A DNA stretch of 64,000 nt. It comes from Sphingomonas sp. GTDB lineage: Bacteria > Pseudomonadota > Alphaproteobacteria > Sphingomonadales > Sphingomonadaceae. Location: positions 1-64,000 of the forward strand of contig NZ_JAIESM010000008.1 of NCBI RefSeq assembly GCF_019746015.1, written 5' to 3'. Shown here in pieces: positions 43,453-51,947 of the stretch (position 1 is its first letter; each line of letters begins with the position of its first letter). The position numbers were made by a program, and so were the translations under genes. The notes under the pieces were generated by a model. It did no database searches. It was not told the origin of the DNA and saw only the letters and a program-made list of their open reading frames with translations.

Positions 43453-45535
43453 GCCGCGCGGGACGGCAGCGAGCCGGGCGCCGCAGCGCGGCGGGCTGGC
43501 ACTTGTCGCGGTTGCGGCACTTGTTCTGCTGATGCGCGGGCTCGTCTTGCTGTTCGATCACAGCCTCAATTCGATCGACGGCGCGCTCCAGACCTGGTTC
43601 GCGCTCAGCAATTTTGCCCATGGCGAACAGCTCGGCACGGCCTTCCAGTCCTATCTGGGCATCACCATGGTCGTTGCCCTGCTGCCGGTCTATGCCGCGC
43701 TGGGGCAGACACTGTTCGCGTCGACCATGGCGGCGAACACGCTGGTCGTGGCGGGCGCGTTCGCCGCGGCTTACGGCACGGTCTGGATGTGCCGGGGCGT
43801 GCCGCCGCGCCGGCGCTGGCAGGCGACGCTGCTGCTGGTGTTCCTGTTCTATTTCGCCCTGCGCATCGCCGCCGAAACGGTGGGGCGTCCCTATCCCGTG
43901 TCGTTCGATCCCGGCGTGTCGCTTCGCCCGTTGCGCGGGTTCCTGCCGTTTTTCGTGCTGCCCTTTTTCGTGCTGCTGCTGCGCAGGGTGCGCCGTGACG
44001 GGCGCGCCGCGGCGGGCGCCCTGCTGGGGCTGGTTGCGGGTGCGGGGCTGCTATGGTCGAACGACGCGGGGATTCCGCTGGTGATCGCGGCCGCGCTTGG
44101 CATCGTCATGGCGCTGCACGGGCGCGCGGCGCTGATGGTGAAGACGCTTGCCGCGTTCGGCGCGGGAACGGCGGTGTCGGCCGCGGGCATCCTGATGCTC
44201 GTCACCCATGGCCATCCGGGGCCGTGGCTGCGCTATAATTTTCAGGATGTGGCAGGGGACCAGTTCTGGTTTTTCGCGCCATGGGATCGCAGCACGCGGA
44301 TTCTGGGCGTGGCGGACCTGCCCAACATACTGTCCGGCGGCGAGCCGCTTGCCACCGCCAGCCTGGTTTTACTGACCAGTGCCGTCCTTGTCGCGATCGT
44401 GCGGCGGCTGCGCGGCCGCGGCTCGCCGATCCGGGGCGCGGCGTTCATCTTCGTCGGCGCGGCGGTGATCGGCACTGCCCTCATCCCCCAGATCGGCGGC
44501 CATATCGGCCCGGAATATAACGGCGTTACCTTCGTGCTGGGGGCCTGTGCGCCGCTGATCCTGAGCGAGCGGGTGCTGTTCCGTCTGGCCAAGCCCGTCA
44601 TGCGCCGGGCTGACGCGCGCTTGCCCGGCCTGGTCGCGGGCCTGGCCGCGCTGGCGATGGTCGGGATCGAAGCCGGGCGCCTTGCCGCAACCTGGGCCAA
44701 GAGCGACCGGGTCGTTTACGTCGCCGCACTCGGCTTTCACGTGACACGCGCCTATGCCGCCGATCTGCAGGCGATGCGCCGGCTGTCGGATGACTGGCGC
44801 ACCCGGCCGATCCGCAACGATCGCAAGCTGCTGTCGGTCTATACCTCGCCGCTCGACATCGTCGCCGGGGTCGAAAGCCCGGCCCCGGTCGGATCGCTGA
44901 TCCATGCGCTGGGGCCGCGCAACCGGGCCGATGTCGCAGGGCTGGTCGCCGGCCGCGCGGTTGAAGCGGTCACCACCATCGCGCCCGATTACAGCGGGTG
45001 GGAGGGGTGGATCCTGCGTGCCAACTGGCCGTTCTTCCGGCAACTCTACCAGAATTACACGCCCATCGCGCGCAACAATCAGCAGATCTTGTGGGTGCGC
45101 GCGGGCGCGGCTGGGGGCTCAGCACCGCCCGGCCCCGCGCGCTGCACCGTTTCCGCCACCTCGCCGAGCGCGCTGGTCGTCAGCATCACCGCGCCGCGCG
45201 GCGGACTTGCCTCGGTAACCGTGGACCGCCGCCCGCCCTTTGGCACCGGGCGGACCGCGTTGCTGACGGTCACCGAACGCTCACCGGACACGATCGGGCA
45301 GGGCACGGAGCGGTGGAGCGATTTTCCGCGCTATGGCGTTGCCAATGCCGCACGCCTGTCGCTCGTCGCGCCGGTGGCGGCCGGTGTCGTCACCCGGCTG
45401 ACGCTCGATGTGATGGACGGATCGGACATTGGCGCGGCGACCTGCACCGCACAGCTTTACGCCCCCGTCGATACCGCCACCCTGCCCGGGCTGCCCGAAG
45501 GCATCGACCGCTATCTGGCAGGGGCCCGGCGATGA
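43445..45535 (+). CDS. Large polytopic membrane protein, GT-C-like, of unknown function
   Basis: I do not recognise this 696-residue protein. It has about ten hydrophobic segments from residue ~18 to ~430 (for example LALVAVAALVLLMRGLVLLF and FLPFFVLPFFVLLLL-type stretches) and a C-terminal ~220-residue strand-rich soluble tail with an Ig/beta-sandwich look. This could be a GT-C glycosyltransferase or a polymerase/flippase accessory. The first loop has an Asp (SIDGALQTWF), as in GT-C enzymes. It is coupled to the FAD gene by an 8-nt overlap. Confidence 0.65.
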   Translation: MPEPRGTAASRAPQRGGLALVAVAALVLLMRGLVLLFDHSLNSIDGALQTWFALSNFAHGEQLGTAFQSYLGITMVVALLPVYAALGQTLFASTMAANTLVVAGAFAAAYGTVWMCRGVPPRRRWQATLLLVFLFYFALRIAAETVGRPYPVSFDPGVSLRPLRGFLPFFVLPFFVLLLRRVRRDGRAAAGALLGLVAGAGLLWSNDAGIPLVIAAALGIVMALHGRAALMVKTLAAFGAGTAVSAAGILMLVTHGHPGPWLRYNFQDVAGDQFWFFAPWDRSTRILGVADLPNILSGGEPLATASLVLLTSAVLVAIVRRLRGRGSPIRGAAFIFVGAAVIGTALIPQIGGHIGPEYNGVTFVLGACAPLILSERVLFRLAKPVMRRADARLPGLVAGLAALAMVGIEAGRLAATWAKSDRVVYVAALGFHVTRAYAADLQAMRRLSDDWRTRPIRNDRKLLSVYTSPLDIVAGVESPAPVGSLIHALGPRNRADVAGLVAGRAVEAVTTIAPDYSGWEGWILRANWPFFRQLYQNYTPIARNNQQILWVRAGAAGGSAPPGPARCTVSATSPSALVVSITAPRGGLASVTVDRRPPFGTGRTALLTVTERSPDTIGQGTERWSDFPRYGVANAARLSLVAPVAAGVVTRLTLDVMDGSDIGAATCTAQLYAPVDTATLPGLPEGIDRYLAGARR

Positions 45536-45651
45536 TGAGGCTGCTGCGGTTCCAGGCGGTCACCGAGCGGGGCAGCTCGGGCTTCGCAAACGCTGCCATG
45601 GGCGAGTTGGTTGCTTTTGCCGATGCTTCAGCAAGGCCGGCGGCGCGATGA
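45532..45651 (+). CDS. Possible 39-codon small ORF coupled to both neighbours
   Basis: This small ORF starts MMRLLRFQAVTERGSSG and ends SARPAAR. Its ATG overlaps the preceding stop (ATGA at 45532) and its TGA overlaps the next start (45648), the same coupling used by all true genes in the block. No domain is recognisable. It may be a real small protein, a leader that couples translation, or chance. Confidence 0.4.
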   Translation: MMRLLRFQAVTERGSSGFANAAMGELVAFADASARPAAR

Positions 45652-48020
45652 CCATGCAGACCCCGATCCGCATCGATGATTCCGGCTGGGACGTTCCGGC
45701 GCATGATACGGCAATCTATGCCGGCAAGCGGCATGCCCATGCGCTGGTCATCCCCGTCATCAACGAGGGCGAGCGCATTCGTGCGCAGCTGCTGCGCATC
45801 AAGGCGGCACAGCTCCCGGTCGACGTGATCGTGGCCGATGGCGGATCGACCGACGGTTCGCTCGATCCCGCATTCGTGCAATCGGCCGATGTCCGCGCGG
45901 TGCTGACCAAGACCGGCCCGGGCAAGCTCAGCGCGCAGCTGCGGATCGCCTATGCCTGGTGTCTGCGGCAGGGTTATGAAGGCATCGTCACCATTGACGG
46001 CAATGGCAAGGACGGAGTCGATGCCGTCGCCGACATGGTCGCCAGGCTCGAGCAGGGGTTCGACTATGTGCAGGGCTCGCGCTATCTGCCCGGCGGGGCG
46101 GCCGAGAACACGCCACTGGAGCGGCACCTGGCCAACCGGCTGATCCATGCGCCGCTGCTGAGCGTTGCCGGCCGGCACTGGTTCACCGACACGACCAACG
46201 GCTTCCGCGCCTATTCCGCGCGCTATCTGATGCATCCGGACGTGCGCCCTTTCCGCGACGAATTCCGGGTCTACAACCTGCTTTTCTATCTCACCGTGCG
46301 CGCCGGCCAGCTGGGGCTGAAGGTTGCCCATGTGCCGGTGGTGCGCGCCTATCCCGAAAGCGGCAAGGTGCCCACCAAGATCGGCGGCTTCGCGTCGAAG
46401 CTCGCGCTGCTGGCGGAAACGCTGGTCGCCGCAACCGGCGGCCACACGCCCGATGATGCGGTGCGTCGGCCCCCCGCGCTGACCTGGCCCTTGCTGGCGG
46501 TGCTGCTGCTCACCGCACCGCTGTTCCTGAGCCTGGTCGTGTTTCCTCCCTATTCGCCTGATTCCTGGGCGCTCTACGAATTGGCGCAGACCGTCTTTGG
46601 CGATTTCTATCGCTTCAGCCACTGGCGCAGCTATGCGAGCGGCGCGCCCTATTCGGCCGCCTTCCCGCCGCTCTACCCGGTGCTGATCGCGGTGGTCGAC
46701 GCCGTGCTCGGAACCGGCGCGCGCACGGGGCTCTACCTTGCCTTCGCCTTCTACGCGGCCTTTGCGCTGGTATCGGAAAAGATCGGCCGGCGGGTGACGG
46801 GGGCACCGTGGCTGGGGCTGGCGGCGGTGCTGCCGCTGCTGCTGGGCCACAACATGCTGCTGGCCGAACTGGGCGCCGGGCGGACCATCCCGCTGCAGCT
46901 GCTGCTCTATGCCCTTGTCCTGCTGGCGCTGTTGAAGGGCGAAAGGATCGGCCTGGCCGGGGCGGCCGGCATCGGCTTTCTCACCGGTCTGGCCATTCTC
47001 AACCGGTTTGATGCGGCGTTGCTGCCGCTGCTGGCGGCGGCACTGGTCTGGTGGCTCACGCGCAAGCCGGGCCGGGCGCTTGCGCTCCTTGCCGCGGCAG
47101 CGGTCACGCTGTCGCCCTGGATTTGGTATTCGCTTGCGACCTTTGGCTCACCCTTTGCGACCGACAATGCGGGCATCGCGACGTCGCTCGATCGCGCTGC
47201 CTTTGTGACCGATTGGTGGCCCGGCCCCCGGCCGACCCTGGCCGATGATCCGCTGGCATGGGGCGCGCGCATCGGTGCCAATGTGATCGAGTGCGCGCTG
47301 ACGGGGGTCGCCCTGCTGGTTGGCCCGATGGGGCTGGTGGCGGCGGCCTTTCTGGCGGTGCCGGCAAGCCTTGCCGGCCTTGTCAGGCTGGGGCCGCAGG
47401 CAATGCCGGCGCGCCGCCGCGTCGCCCCTGCGCTCCGGATCATGGCGGGCTTCGTCCTGATCCTGGCGGTGCTGCTGGCGCCGCAGGTGCTGACCGGCTA
47501 TCTGGAAAACCGCTATTTCGCCGCATCCTTATGGGCTGCTCTGCTGGCTGCGGCCTGCTGGGGAATTGCGCAGGGGCGCACCCGCCACCAGCGCATGATC
47601 TTCGGGCGGATCGCCTTTGCCGTGGTGGCGGTGGCGATACTGCCCGTTTCGGTCGCACAGCTGGTTCATACCGCGCGGGCCGGGCAGCTGGACGCCGGCC
47701 GATGGGCGCGTTTCGACGCGCCGGCCGATGTGCGCACGCTGCAGGCCTGTGTGCAGCACGCCCCGGGTGCGCGCATTCTGGTGCTCGGCGATGACGGGTT
47801 TGCCGCGCAGGCCGGCGCGCTGGGCGGGCTGGCCACGATGATGGAGCCGCGCAACATGGCGCGCGGCCGGCTGGGCGCGGCGGGCAGCCGGGCGTTCATT
47901 GCCACGTGGCACGTCGATTATGTGCTCGTGAAGGATGCCGCGCGCACGCGCTTTGCGACAACGACATTCGATCTGGAACGGGTCGCGGCCTGCCCGATGA
48001 GGCTGTACCGGGTGCGCTAG
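45648..48020 (+). CDS. GT2 / GT-C fusion: polyprenyl-phosphate glycosyltransferase joined to a membrane glycosyltransferase
   Basis: The 790-residue protein has an N-terminal GT2 domain (residues ~30-270) with HALVIPVINEGE, VIVADGGSTDGS (65-71), and TIDGNGKDGVD (metal-binding region), then about ten membrane helices from residue ~285 on, with the GT-C-like first loop YSPDSWALYELAQTVF and AFPPLYPVLIAVVDAVL. The two halves would make a lipid-linked sugar and then use it. ATG 45648 is taken because the GT2 fold begins there; the open frame to 45429 is the shadow of the preceding gene. It ends the block, 63 bp before tRNA-Leu. Confidence 0.85.
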   Translation: MTMQTPIRIDDSGWDVPAHDTAIYAGKRHAHALVIPVINEGERIRAQLLRIKAAQLPVDVIVADGGSTDGSLDPAFVQSADVRAVLTKTGPGKLSAQLRIAYAWCLRQGYEGIVTIDGNGKDGVDAVADMVARLEQGFDYVQGSRYLPGGAAENTPLERHLANRLIHAPLLSVAGRHWFTDTTNGFRAYSARYLMHPDVRPFRDEFRVYNLLFYLTVRAGQLGLKVAHVPVVRAYPESGKVPTKIGGFASKLALLAETLVAATGGHTPDDAVRRPPALTWPLLAVLLLTAPLFLSLVVFPPYSPDSWALYELAQTVFGDFYRFSHWRSYASGAPYSAAFPPLYPVLIAVVDAVLGTGARTGLYLAFAFYAAFALVSEKIGRRVTGAPWLGLAAVLPLLLGHNMLLAELGAGRTIPLQLLLYALVLLALLKGERIGLAGAAGIGFLTGLAILNRFDAALLPLLAAALVWWLTRKPGRALALLAAAAVTLSPWIWYSLATFGSPFATDNAGIATSLDRAAFVTDWWPGPRPTLADDPLAWGARIGANVIECALTGVALLVGPMGLVAAAFLAVPASLAGLVRLGPQAMPARRRVAPALRIMAGFVLILAVLLAPQVLTGYLENRYFAASLWAALLAAACWGIAQGRTRHQRMIFGRIAFAVVAVAILPVSVAQLVHTARAGQLDAGRWARFDAPADVRTLQACVQHAPGARILVLGDDGFAAQAGALGGLATMMEPRNMARGRLGAAGSRAFIATWHVDYVLVKDAARTRFATTTFDLERVAACPMRLYRVR

Positions 48021-48083
48021 GATCATCGTCGAGGCCGACCGCGTCGCCCGCAGGCGAAAAATAGGCTGGCTAGTCAGGCTATC

Positions 48084-48170
48084 TGGTGCGGTCGAGAAGA
48101 CTCGAACTTCCACGTCCTTTCGGACACAACGACCTCAACGTTGCGCGTCTACCAGTTCCGCCACGACCGC
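48084..48170 (-). tRNA. tRNA-Leu (GAG anticodon), CCA encoded
   Basis: On the minus strand the acceptor GCGGTCG pairs with CGACCGC, followed by discriminator A and an encoded CCA (48084-48086). The anticodon loop TTGAGGT gives GAG (leucine, CUC codons), and a long variable arm GTCCGAAAGGAC marks a class II tRNA. The T arm reads AAGTTCGAGTCTT. Confidence 0.95.
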
Positions 48171-48183
48171 ACGTGAACACCAA

Positions 48184-48199
48184 CCGGGCATGCGCCCGG
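48184..48199. repeat. Small GC hairpin upstream of tRNA-Leu
   Basis: CCGGGC (48184-48189) and GCCCGG (48194-48199) form a 6-bp stem with a 4-nt loop. It sits between the zinc-ribbon gene stop and tRNA-Leu. It has no T run on either side, so a terminator role is doubtful. The rest of this 95-bp gap shows nothing clear. Confidence 0.5.
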
Positions 48200-48265
48200 C
48201 CAGCTGGCAGGAGCGGGCACCTACCAAAGGGGGGCAGGCGGCACAAGCGGCTTTTGGTGGCGCGT

Positions 48266-48961
48266 TCAGCTCAGCCGGCTGCGCGCGAAGGTGAAGCGCA
48301 GGTCCTTCGAATTGCTCGGCACGTCGATCTGCGCGGAATGGAAGCTCAGGCGCTGGCGCGGGCGCAGCGTGCGCGCCTCGGGCTGGATGGTCCAGCTGAA
48401 CACCACGCGGTGGTGCGAATCGCGCAGCTCGGCCAGAATGTCGGGCACCGGTTGCGGCCGGTTCGACGGGTTCACCACCTGGCCCGATACCGCGAAAATC
48501 TCGCTGCCATTGGGCAGGTTGCGGCGCTGCACGGGGCTCGGCTCCACGATCAGCACCGTCTCGCGCGCTTCGGCCAGCCCCAGCTGGGCAGCGATGCCGG
48601 GCGAGCCGAAATAGCTGATCGCGCCGACGCCGGCCAGCATCACCACCCCGGCGGCAATGGCGGCAATGGTATAGCGGCGGGCCGGGTTGCGGCGCGGCTG
48701 GAACGGCGGCTGATAGCGGAAGGCGTCATAATCCTCCGCCGGGGCAGTGGCCGGCTGGGCGGCGGCAGGGGTGGCGGGCTGGGGCGCCGGGGCCGGCTGA
48801 GCGACGGGGGCGGCGGCCGCTGCTGCCAGTGCCTGCGCCGAGGCGCCTTCCTGAAACCAGCTATGCTTGCAATTGGCGCAGCGCACGGTGCGGCCGTCCG
48901 GCCCGATTGCCGTGTCGGGAACGAGATAGCGGGTGCCGCACGCAGAACAATCGAGAATCAT
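48266..48961 (-). CDS. Zinc-ribbon (MJ0042-type) membrane protein
   Basis: The 231-residue protein starts MILDCSACGTRYLVPDTAIGP and RCANCKHSW (the four-Cys MJ0042/DUF3426-type ribbon), then an Ala/Pro-rich linker, one transmembrane helix (TIAAIAAGVVMLAGVGAISYFG), and a periplasmic beta-domain of the DUF3426 kind ending FTFARSRLS. This is a common gene beside ftsE in Alphaproteobacteria. Its function is unknown. ATG 48961 begins the ribbon. Confidence 0.88.
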   Translation of the reverse strand: MILDCSACGTRYLVPDTAIGPDGRTVRCANCKHSWFQEGASAQALAAAAAAPVAQPAPAPQPATPAAAQPATAPAEDYDAFRYQPPFQPRRNPARRYTIAAIAAGVVMLAGVGAISYFGSPGIAAQLGLAEARETVLIVEPSPVQRRNLPNGSEIFAVSGQVVNPSNRPQPVPDILAELRDSHHRVVFSWTIQPEARTLRPRQRLSFHSAQIDVPSNSKDLRFTFARSRLS

Positions 48962-49130
48962 GGAGCCGGGGCTTCTTCCAGTCGGGCGAAGGATATACCC
49001 ATTATTGTCAAGATGCCAAAGCTTGGCATGGGCGCGCCGGGCTGGCAACCTGTTGCTGCCGCGTGCTTGAGCGTGCGCGGCAGGCATGCCATGGCGGATG
49101 GCCCAACCGAGCGAGGCAACAGACGCCGCG

Positions 49131-49841
49131 ATGGCGACAATCGTGCAGTTTGACAAAGTCGGCCTGCGTTATGGCACCGGCGAGGAAACGTTGACCGACA
49201 TCAGCTTTACGCTGGGGAGCGGCGCGTTCTACTTCCTCACCGGTGCGTCGGGCGCGGGCAAGACCTCGCTGCTCAAGCTGCTTTACCTTGCCCAGCGGCC
49301 AACGCGCGGCGCGATCCGCCTGTTCGGTGAGGATGCCGCGCAGATGCCGCGCGCGCGCCTGCCCGGTTTTCGCCGGCGGATCGGCGTGGTGTTCCAGGAT
49401 TTCCGATTGATGCCGCACCTGAGCGCGTTCGACAATATCGCGCTGCCGCTGCGCGTGGCGGGCGTGCCCGAGGCCGATATCGCCGCCCCGGTCAACGAAA
49501 TGCTCGCCTGGGTCGGGCTGTCGCACCGGGTGGAGGCGCGACCGCAGACCATGTCGGGCGGCGAGCAGCAGCGCGTTGCCATTGCCCGCGCGGTGATCGG
49601 CCGGCCCGAAATTCTGGTGGCTGATGAGCCGACCGGCAATGTCGACCCCGAAATGGCCGACCGGCTGCTTCATCTGTTCGACAGCCTCAACCGGCTGGGC
49701 ACGACCGTTGTCGTCGCCACGCATGATTTCAACCTGCTCGGCCGGATTGCCGGCGCACACATGATGCGGCTTGACAAAGGGCGGCTGCTCGACCCGACCG
49801 GCTCGCTGCGCTTTCCCCCCATTGCCGGGGGTGCGGCATGA
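49131..49841 (+). CDS. ftsE: Cell division ATP-binding protein FtsE
   Basis: The 236-residue ABC ATPase has Walker A GASGAGKT at residues 38-45, signature [14 protein letters not shown], Walker [15 protein letters not shown] and the H-loop VVATHDF. With FtsX it regulates septal peptidoglycan hydrolases. ATG 49131 is chosen by alignment; the ribosome site is weak. The 169-bp gap to the divergent zinc-ribbon gene holds its promoter. Confidence 0.97.
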   Translation: MATIVQFDKVGLRYGTGEETLTDISFTLGSGAFYFLTGASGAGKTSLLKLLYLAQRPTRGAIRLFGEDAAQMPRARLPGFRRRIGVVFQDFRLMPHLSAFDNIALPLRVAGVPEADIAAPVNEMLAWVGLSHRVEARPQTMSGGEQQRVAIARAVIGRPEILVADEPTGNVDPEMADRLLHLFDSLNRLGTTVVVATHDFNLLGRIAGAHMMRLDKGRLLDPTGSLRFPPIAGGAA

Positions 49842-50731
49842 AACTCACGGTGATCAGCTCGGCCGCCGACCGCCGCCTGCTCGACGAGGGGCGCGAGACG
49901 CGGGCGATGGTGTGGATCATGGCGATCATGCTGTTCCTCACCGTGCTCGCCGCCGCCTTCGGCCTGGGCGCGCTGTCGGCGGCGCGCGCGCTCGACCAGC
50001 AGCTGGCCGGCAAGCTGACGCTGCAGATCGTCAATGCCGACCCGGCCCAGCGCGATGCGGAGGCGGCCCGGCTGCTCGCCGAAATGCGCCGCGCGCCGCA
50101 GGTGGCCCGGGCCGAGCCGGTCGACCGCGCGCAGCTGGCCCAGCTACTGCGCCCCTGGCTGGGCGAGGACGGCGCCGACCCCGATCTGCCGATTCCGGCG
50201 ATGATCGATGTCGAGCTGCGCGCGGGCACCCCGGCGGCGGTGGCGGCGGCGACCGACCTCATCCACCGCGTCGCCCCGGCCGCGCGGATCGACCGCTATG
50301 AAAGCTGGATGTCGCCGGTGTCGCGCTTCATGCAGGTGATGATCGCGCTGGCCGCCGGGCTCGTGCTGCTGATGGCGGCGGCAACGGCCACGGTCGTGGT
50401 GCTGGCCGCGCGCGCGGGGCTGGACAGCCACCGGGACACGATCGAGATGCTGCACATGCTGGGCTCGACCGACGCGCAGGTGGCGCGGCTGTTCCAGCGC
50501 CGGCTCGCGCTCGACACCTTGCTGGGCGGGGCGATCGGCACGGTTGCGGCGCTGGCGATGGTCGCGTTTCTGGGCGCGCAGATTGCCGGGCTGGGCGCCG
50601 ATCTGGTGAGCGGTGTGGTGTTCACCGCGCGCGACTGGGTGCTGCTGCTCGGCCTGCCGGTGGCGTTTGCGCTGCTGGCCACCTGGGTGGCGCGCGCGGC
50701 GGTGCTCGGGGCGTTGAGGCGCTATCTGTGA
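49838..50731 (+). CDS. ftsX: Cell division protein FtsX
   Basis: The 297-residue protein has four membrane helices (about 25-50, 165-190, 223-245, 262-290) with a large periplasmic loop between the first two, the FtsX/MacB-like layout, and the cytoplasmic stretch SHRDTIEMLHMLGSTDAQVARLFQRR that contacts FtsE. It overlaps ftsE and the YdcF-like gene by four bases. Confidence 0.95.
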   Translation: MKLTVISSAADRRLLDEGRETRAMVWIMAIMLFLTVLAAAFGLGALSAARALDQQLAGKLTLQIVNADPAQRDAEAARLLAEMRRAPQVARAEPVDRAQLAQLLRPWLGEDGADPDLPIPAMIDVELRAGTPAAVAAATDLIHRVAPAARIDRYESWMSPVSRFMQVMIALAAGLVLLMAAATATVVVLAARAGLDSHRDTIEMLHMLGSTDAQVARLFQRRLALDTLLGGAIGTVAALAMVAFLGAQIAGLGADLVSGVVFTARDWVLLLGLPVAFALLATWVARAAVLGALRRYL

Positions 50732-51264
50732 TCCGGCGGCTGGTGGCGGCGCTGGCCCTTGCCTGGGTGCTGGGCTTTGGCTGGTTCATGCTGGCGCTGC
50801 CCGGCCCCAGGGCGCCGGCGCGCACCGATGCGATCGTGGTGATGACGGGAGCGCCCGGGCGCATCGACCGGGGCCTTGCCCTGCTGCGGGCGGGGCAGGC
50901 GAAGCGGCTGCTCGTCTCCGGCGTGGGCAGCGACGTGACCCGCGCCGCGCTGGTCGAGCGTTACCCGCATGCGCGCGCGCTGTTCGCCTGCTGCATCGAT
51001 CTGGGGCATCAGGCGATCGACACCCGTTCCAATGCGGAGGAGACCGCCGACTGGGTGCGCGCGCATGGCTATCGCTCGGTGCGGCTGGTGACGTCGGACT
51101 GGCATCTGCGCCGCGCCGAGATGGAGCTCGAATCGACCCTGGGCCCGCAGGTGATGCTGCTGGGCGATGGCGTGCCGGGCGATCCGGGCGCGCCGCTGCT
51201 GTTTGAGGAATATAACAAGCTGCTGGTGCGCCGCATCGCGCTATGGCTGGGGCTGGGGGCATGA
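50728..51264 (+). CDS. YdcF/SanA-like (DUF218) membrane protein
   Basis: The 178-residue protein has one N-terminal membrane helix (LVAALALAWVLGFGWFML) and a DUF218 fold with DAIVVMTGAPGRIDRGLALLRAGQAKRLLVSG, SNAEETADWVRAHGY and LVTSDWHLRRAEMEL. Related proteins act in envelope metabolism (SanA, ElyC). It starts with GTG in the ftsX stop and overlaps the acyltransferase gene. Confidence 0.88.
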   Translation: MIRRLVAALALAWVLGFGWFMLALPGPRAPARTDAIVVMTGAPGRIDRGLALLRAGQAKRLLVSGVGSDVTRAALVERYPHARALFACCIDLGHQAIDTRSNAEETADWVRAHGYRSVRLVTSDWHLRRAEMELESTLGPQVMLLGDGVPGDPGAPLLFEEYNKLLVRRIALWLGLGA

Positions 51265-51947
51265 TGGCGTGGCTGCGCACCTGGGCGTTCCAGGCGATAT
51301 TCTATGGCGGTTCGGTGGTGTTCGTGCTGATGTCGCCGCTCGCCGCGCTGATCGACCGGCGGGTGCTGGTCGCGCTTGTCCACCAATGGTGCCGCTTTCA
51401 CCGGCTCGCCTGCGCGCTGATCCTCGGCATCCGCAGCCGGGCGCAAGGGGTGCCGCCGCCGGGCCAGTATCTCTACGCCGCCAAACATCATGCGATGTAC
51501 GAAACGCTCGAGCTGGTGCTGATGCTGGGCGACCCCGTCGTCGTCATCAAGCAGGAGCTGGCGCGCATTCCCATCTGGGGCTGGGCGGTGCAGCGGTTCG
51601 GCGCGATCGTGGTGGATCGTGACGCGTCTGCCACGGCGCTGCGCGCGATGATGCAGCAGGCACGCGCGGCCAAGGCAGCGGGCCGCTCGGTGCTGATCTT
51701 CCCCGAAGGGACGCGGGTGCCCGAAGGGGCGCGGCCGCCGCTCAAATCGGGGTTTGCCGGGCTGTACCGGGCCTATGGCCTGCCGGTGGTGCCGGTGGCG
51801 ATCGATTCAGGCCGCAACTGGCCCAGGGGAAAGCCGAAGCGCGCCGGGGTCGTCACCTTCGCGTTCGACGCCCCGATTGCGCCGGGCGCCGGGCGCGAGG
51901 CGATCGAGGCGGCGGTTCACACCGCGATCAACCGGCTGGAGCCATAG
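51261..51947 (+). CDS. plsC: 1-acyl-glycerol-3-phosphate acyltransferase family protein
   Basis: The 228-residue PlsC-like protein has an N-terminal membrane segment, the acyltransferase motif KHHAMYETLEL (an H-x4-E variant common in Alphaproteobacteria), VDRDAS, and FPEGTRVPEG. It probably adds the second acyl chain in phospholipid synthesis; a lysophospholipid substrate is also possible. Its last 20 bp overlap the convergent hisC gene end. Start is the ATG at 51261. Confidence 0.88.
   Translation: MMAWLRTWAFQAIFYGGSVVFVLMSPLAALIDRRVLVALVHQWCRFHRLACALILGIRSRAQGVPPPGQYLYAAKHHAMYETLELVLMLGDPVVVIKQELARIPIWGWAVQRFGAIVVDRDASATALRAMMQQARAAKAAGRSVLIFPEGTRVPEGARPPLKSGFAGLYRAYGLPVVPVAIDSGRNWPRGKPKRAGVVTFAFDAPIAPGAGREAIEAAVHTAINRLEP

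Noticed and set aside
44734..44747. CTTTCACGTGACAC resembles a parS half
   Set aside because: Two to three mismatches break the palindrome, and it lies inside a gene far from the parAB region.
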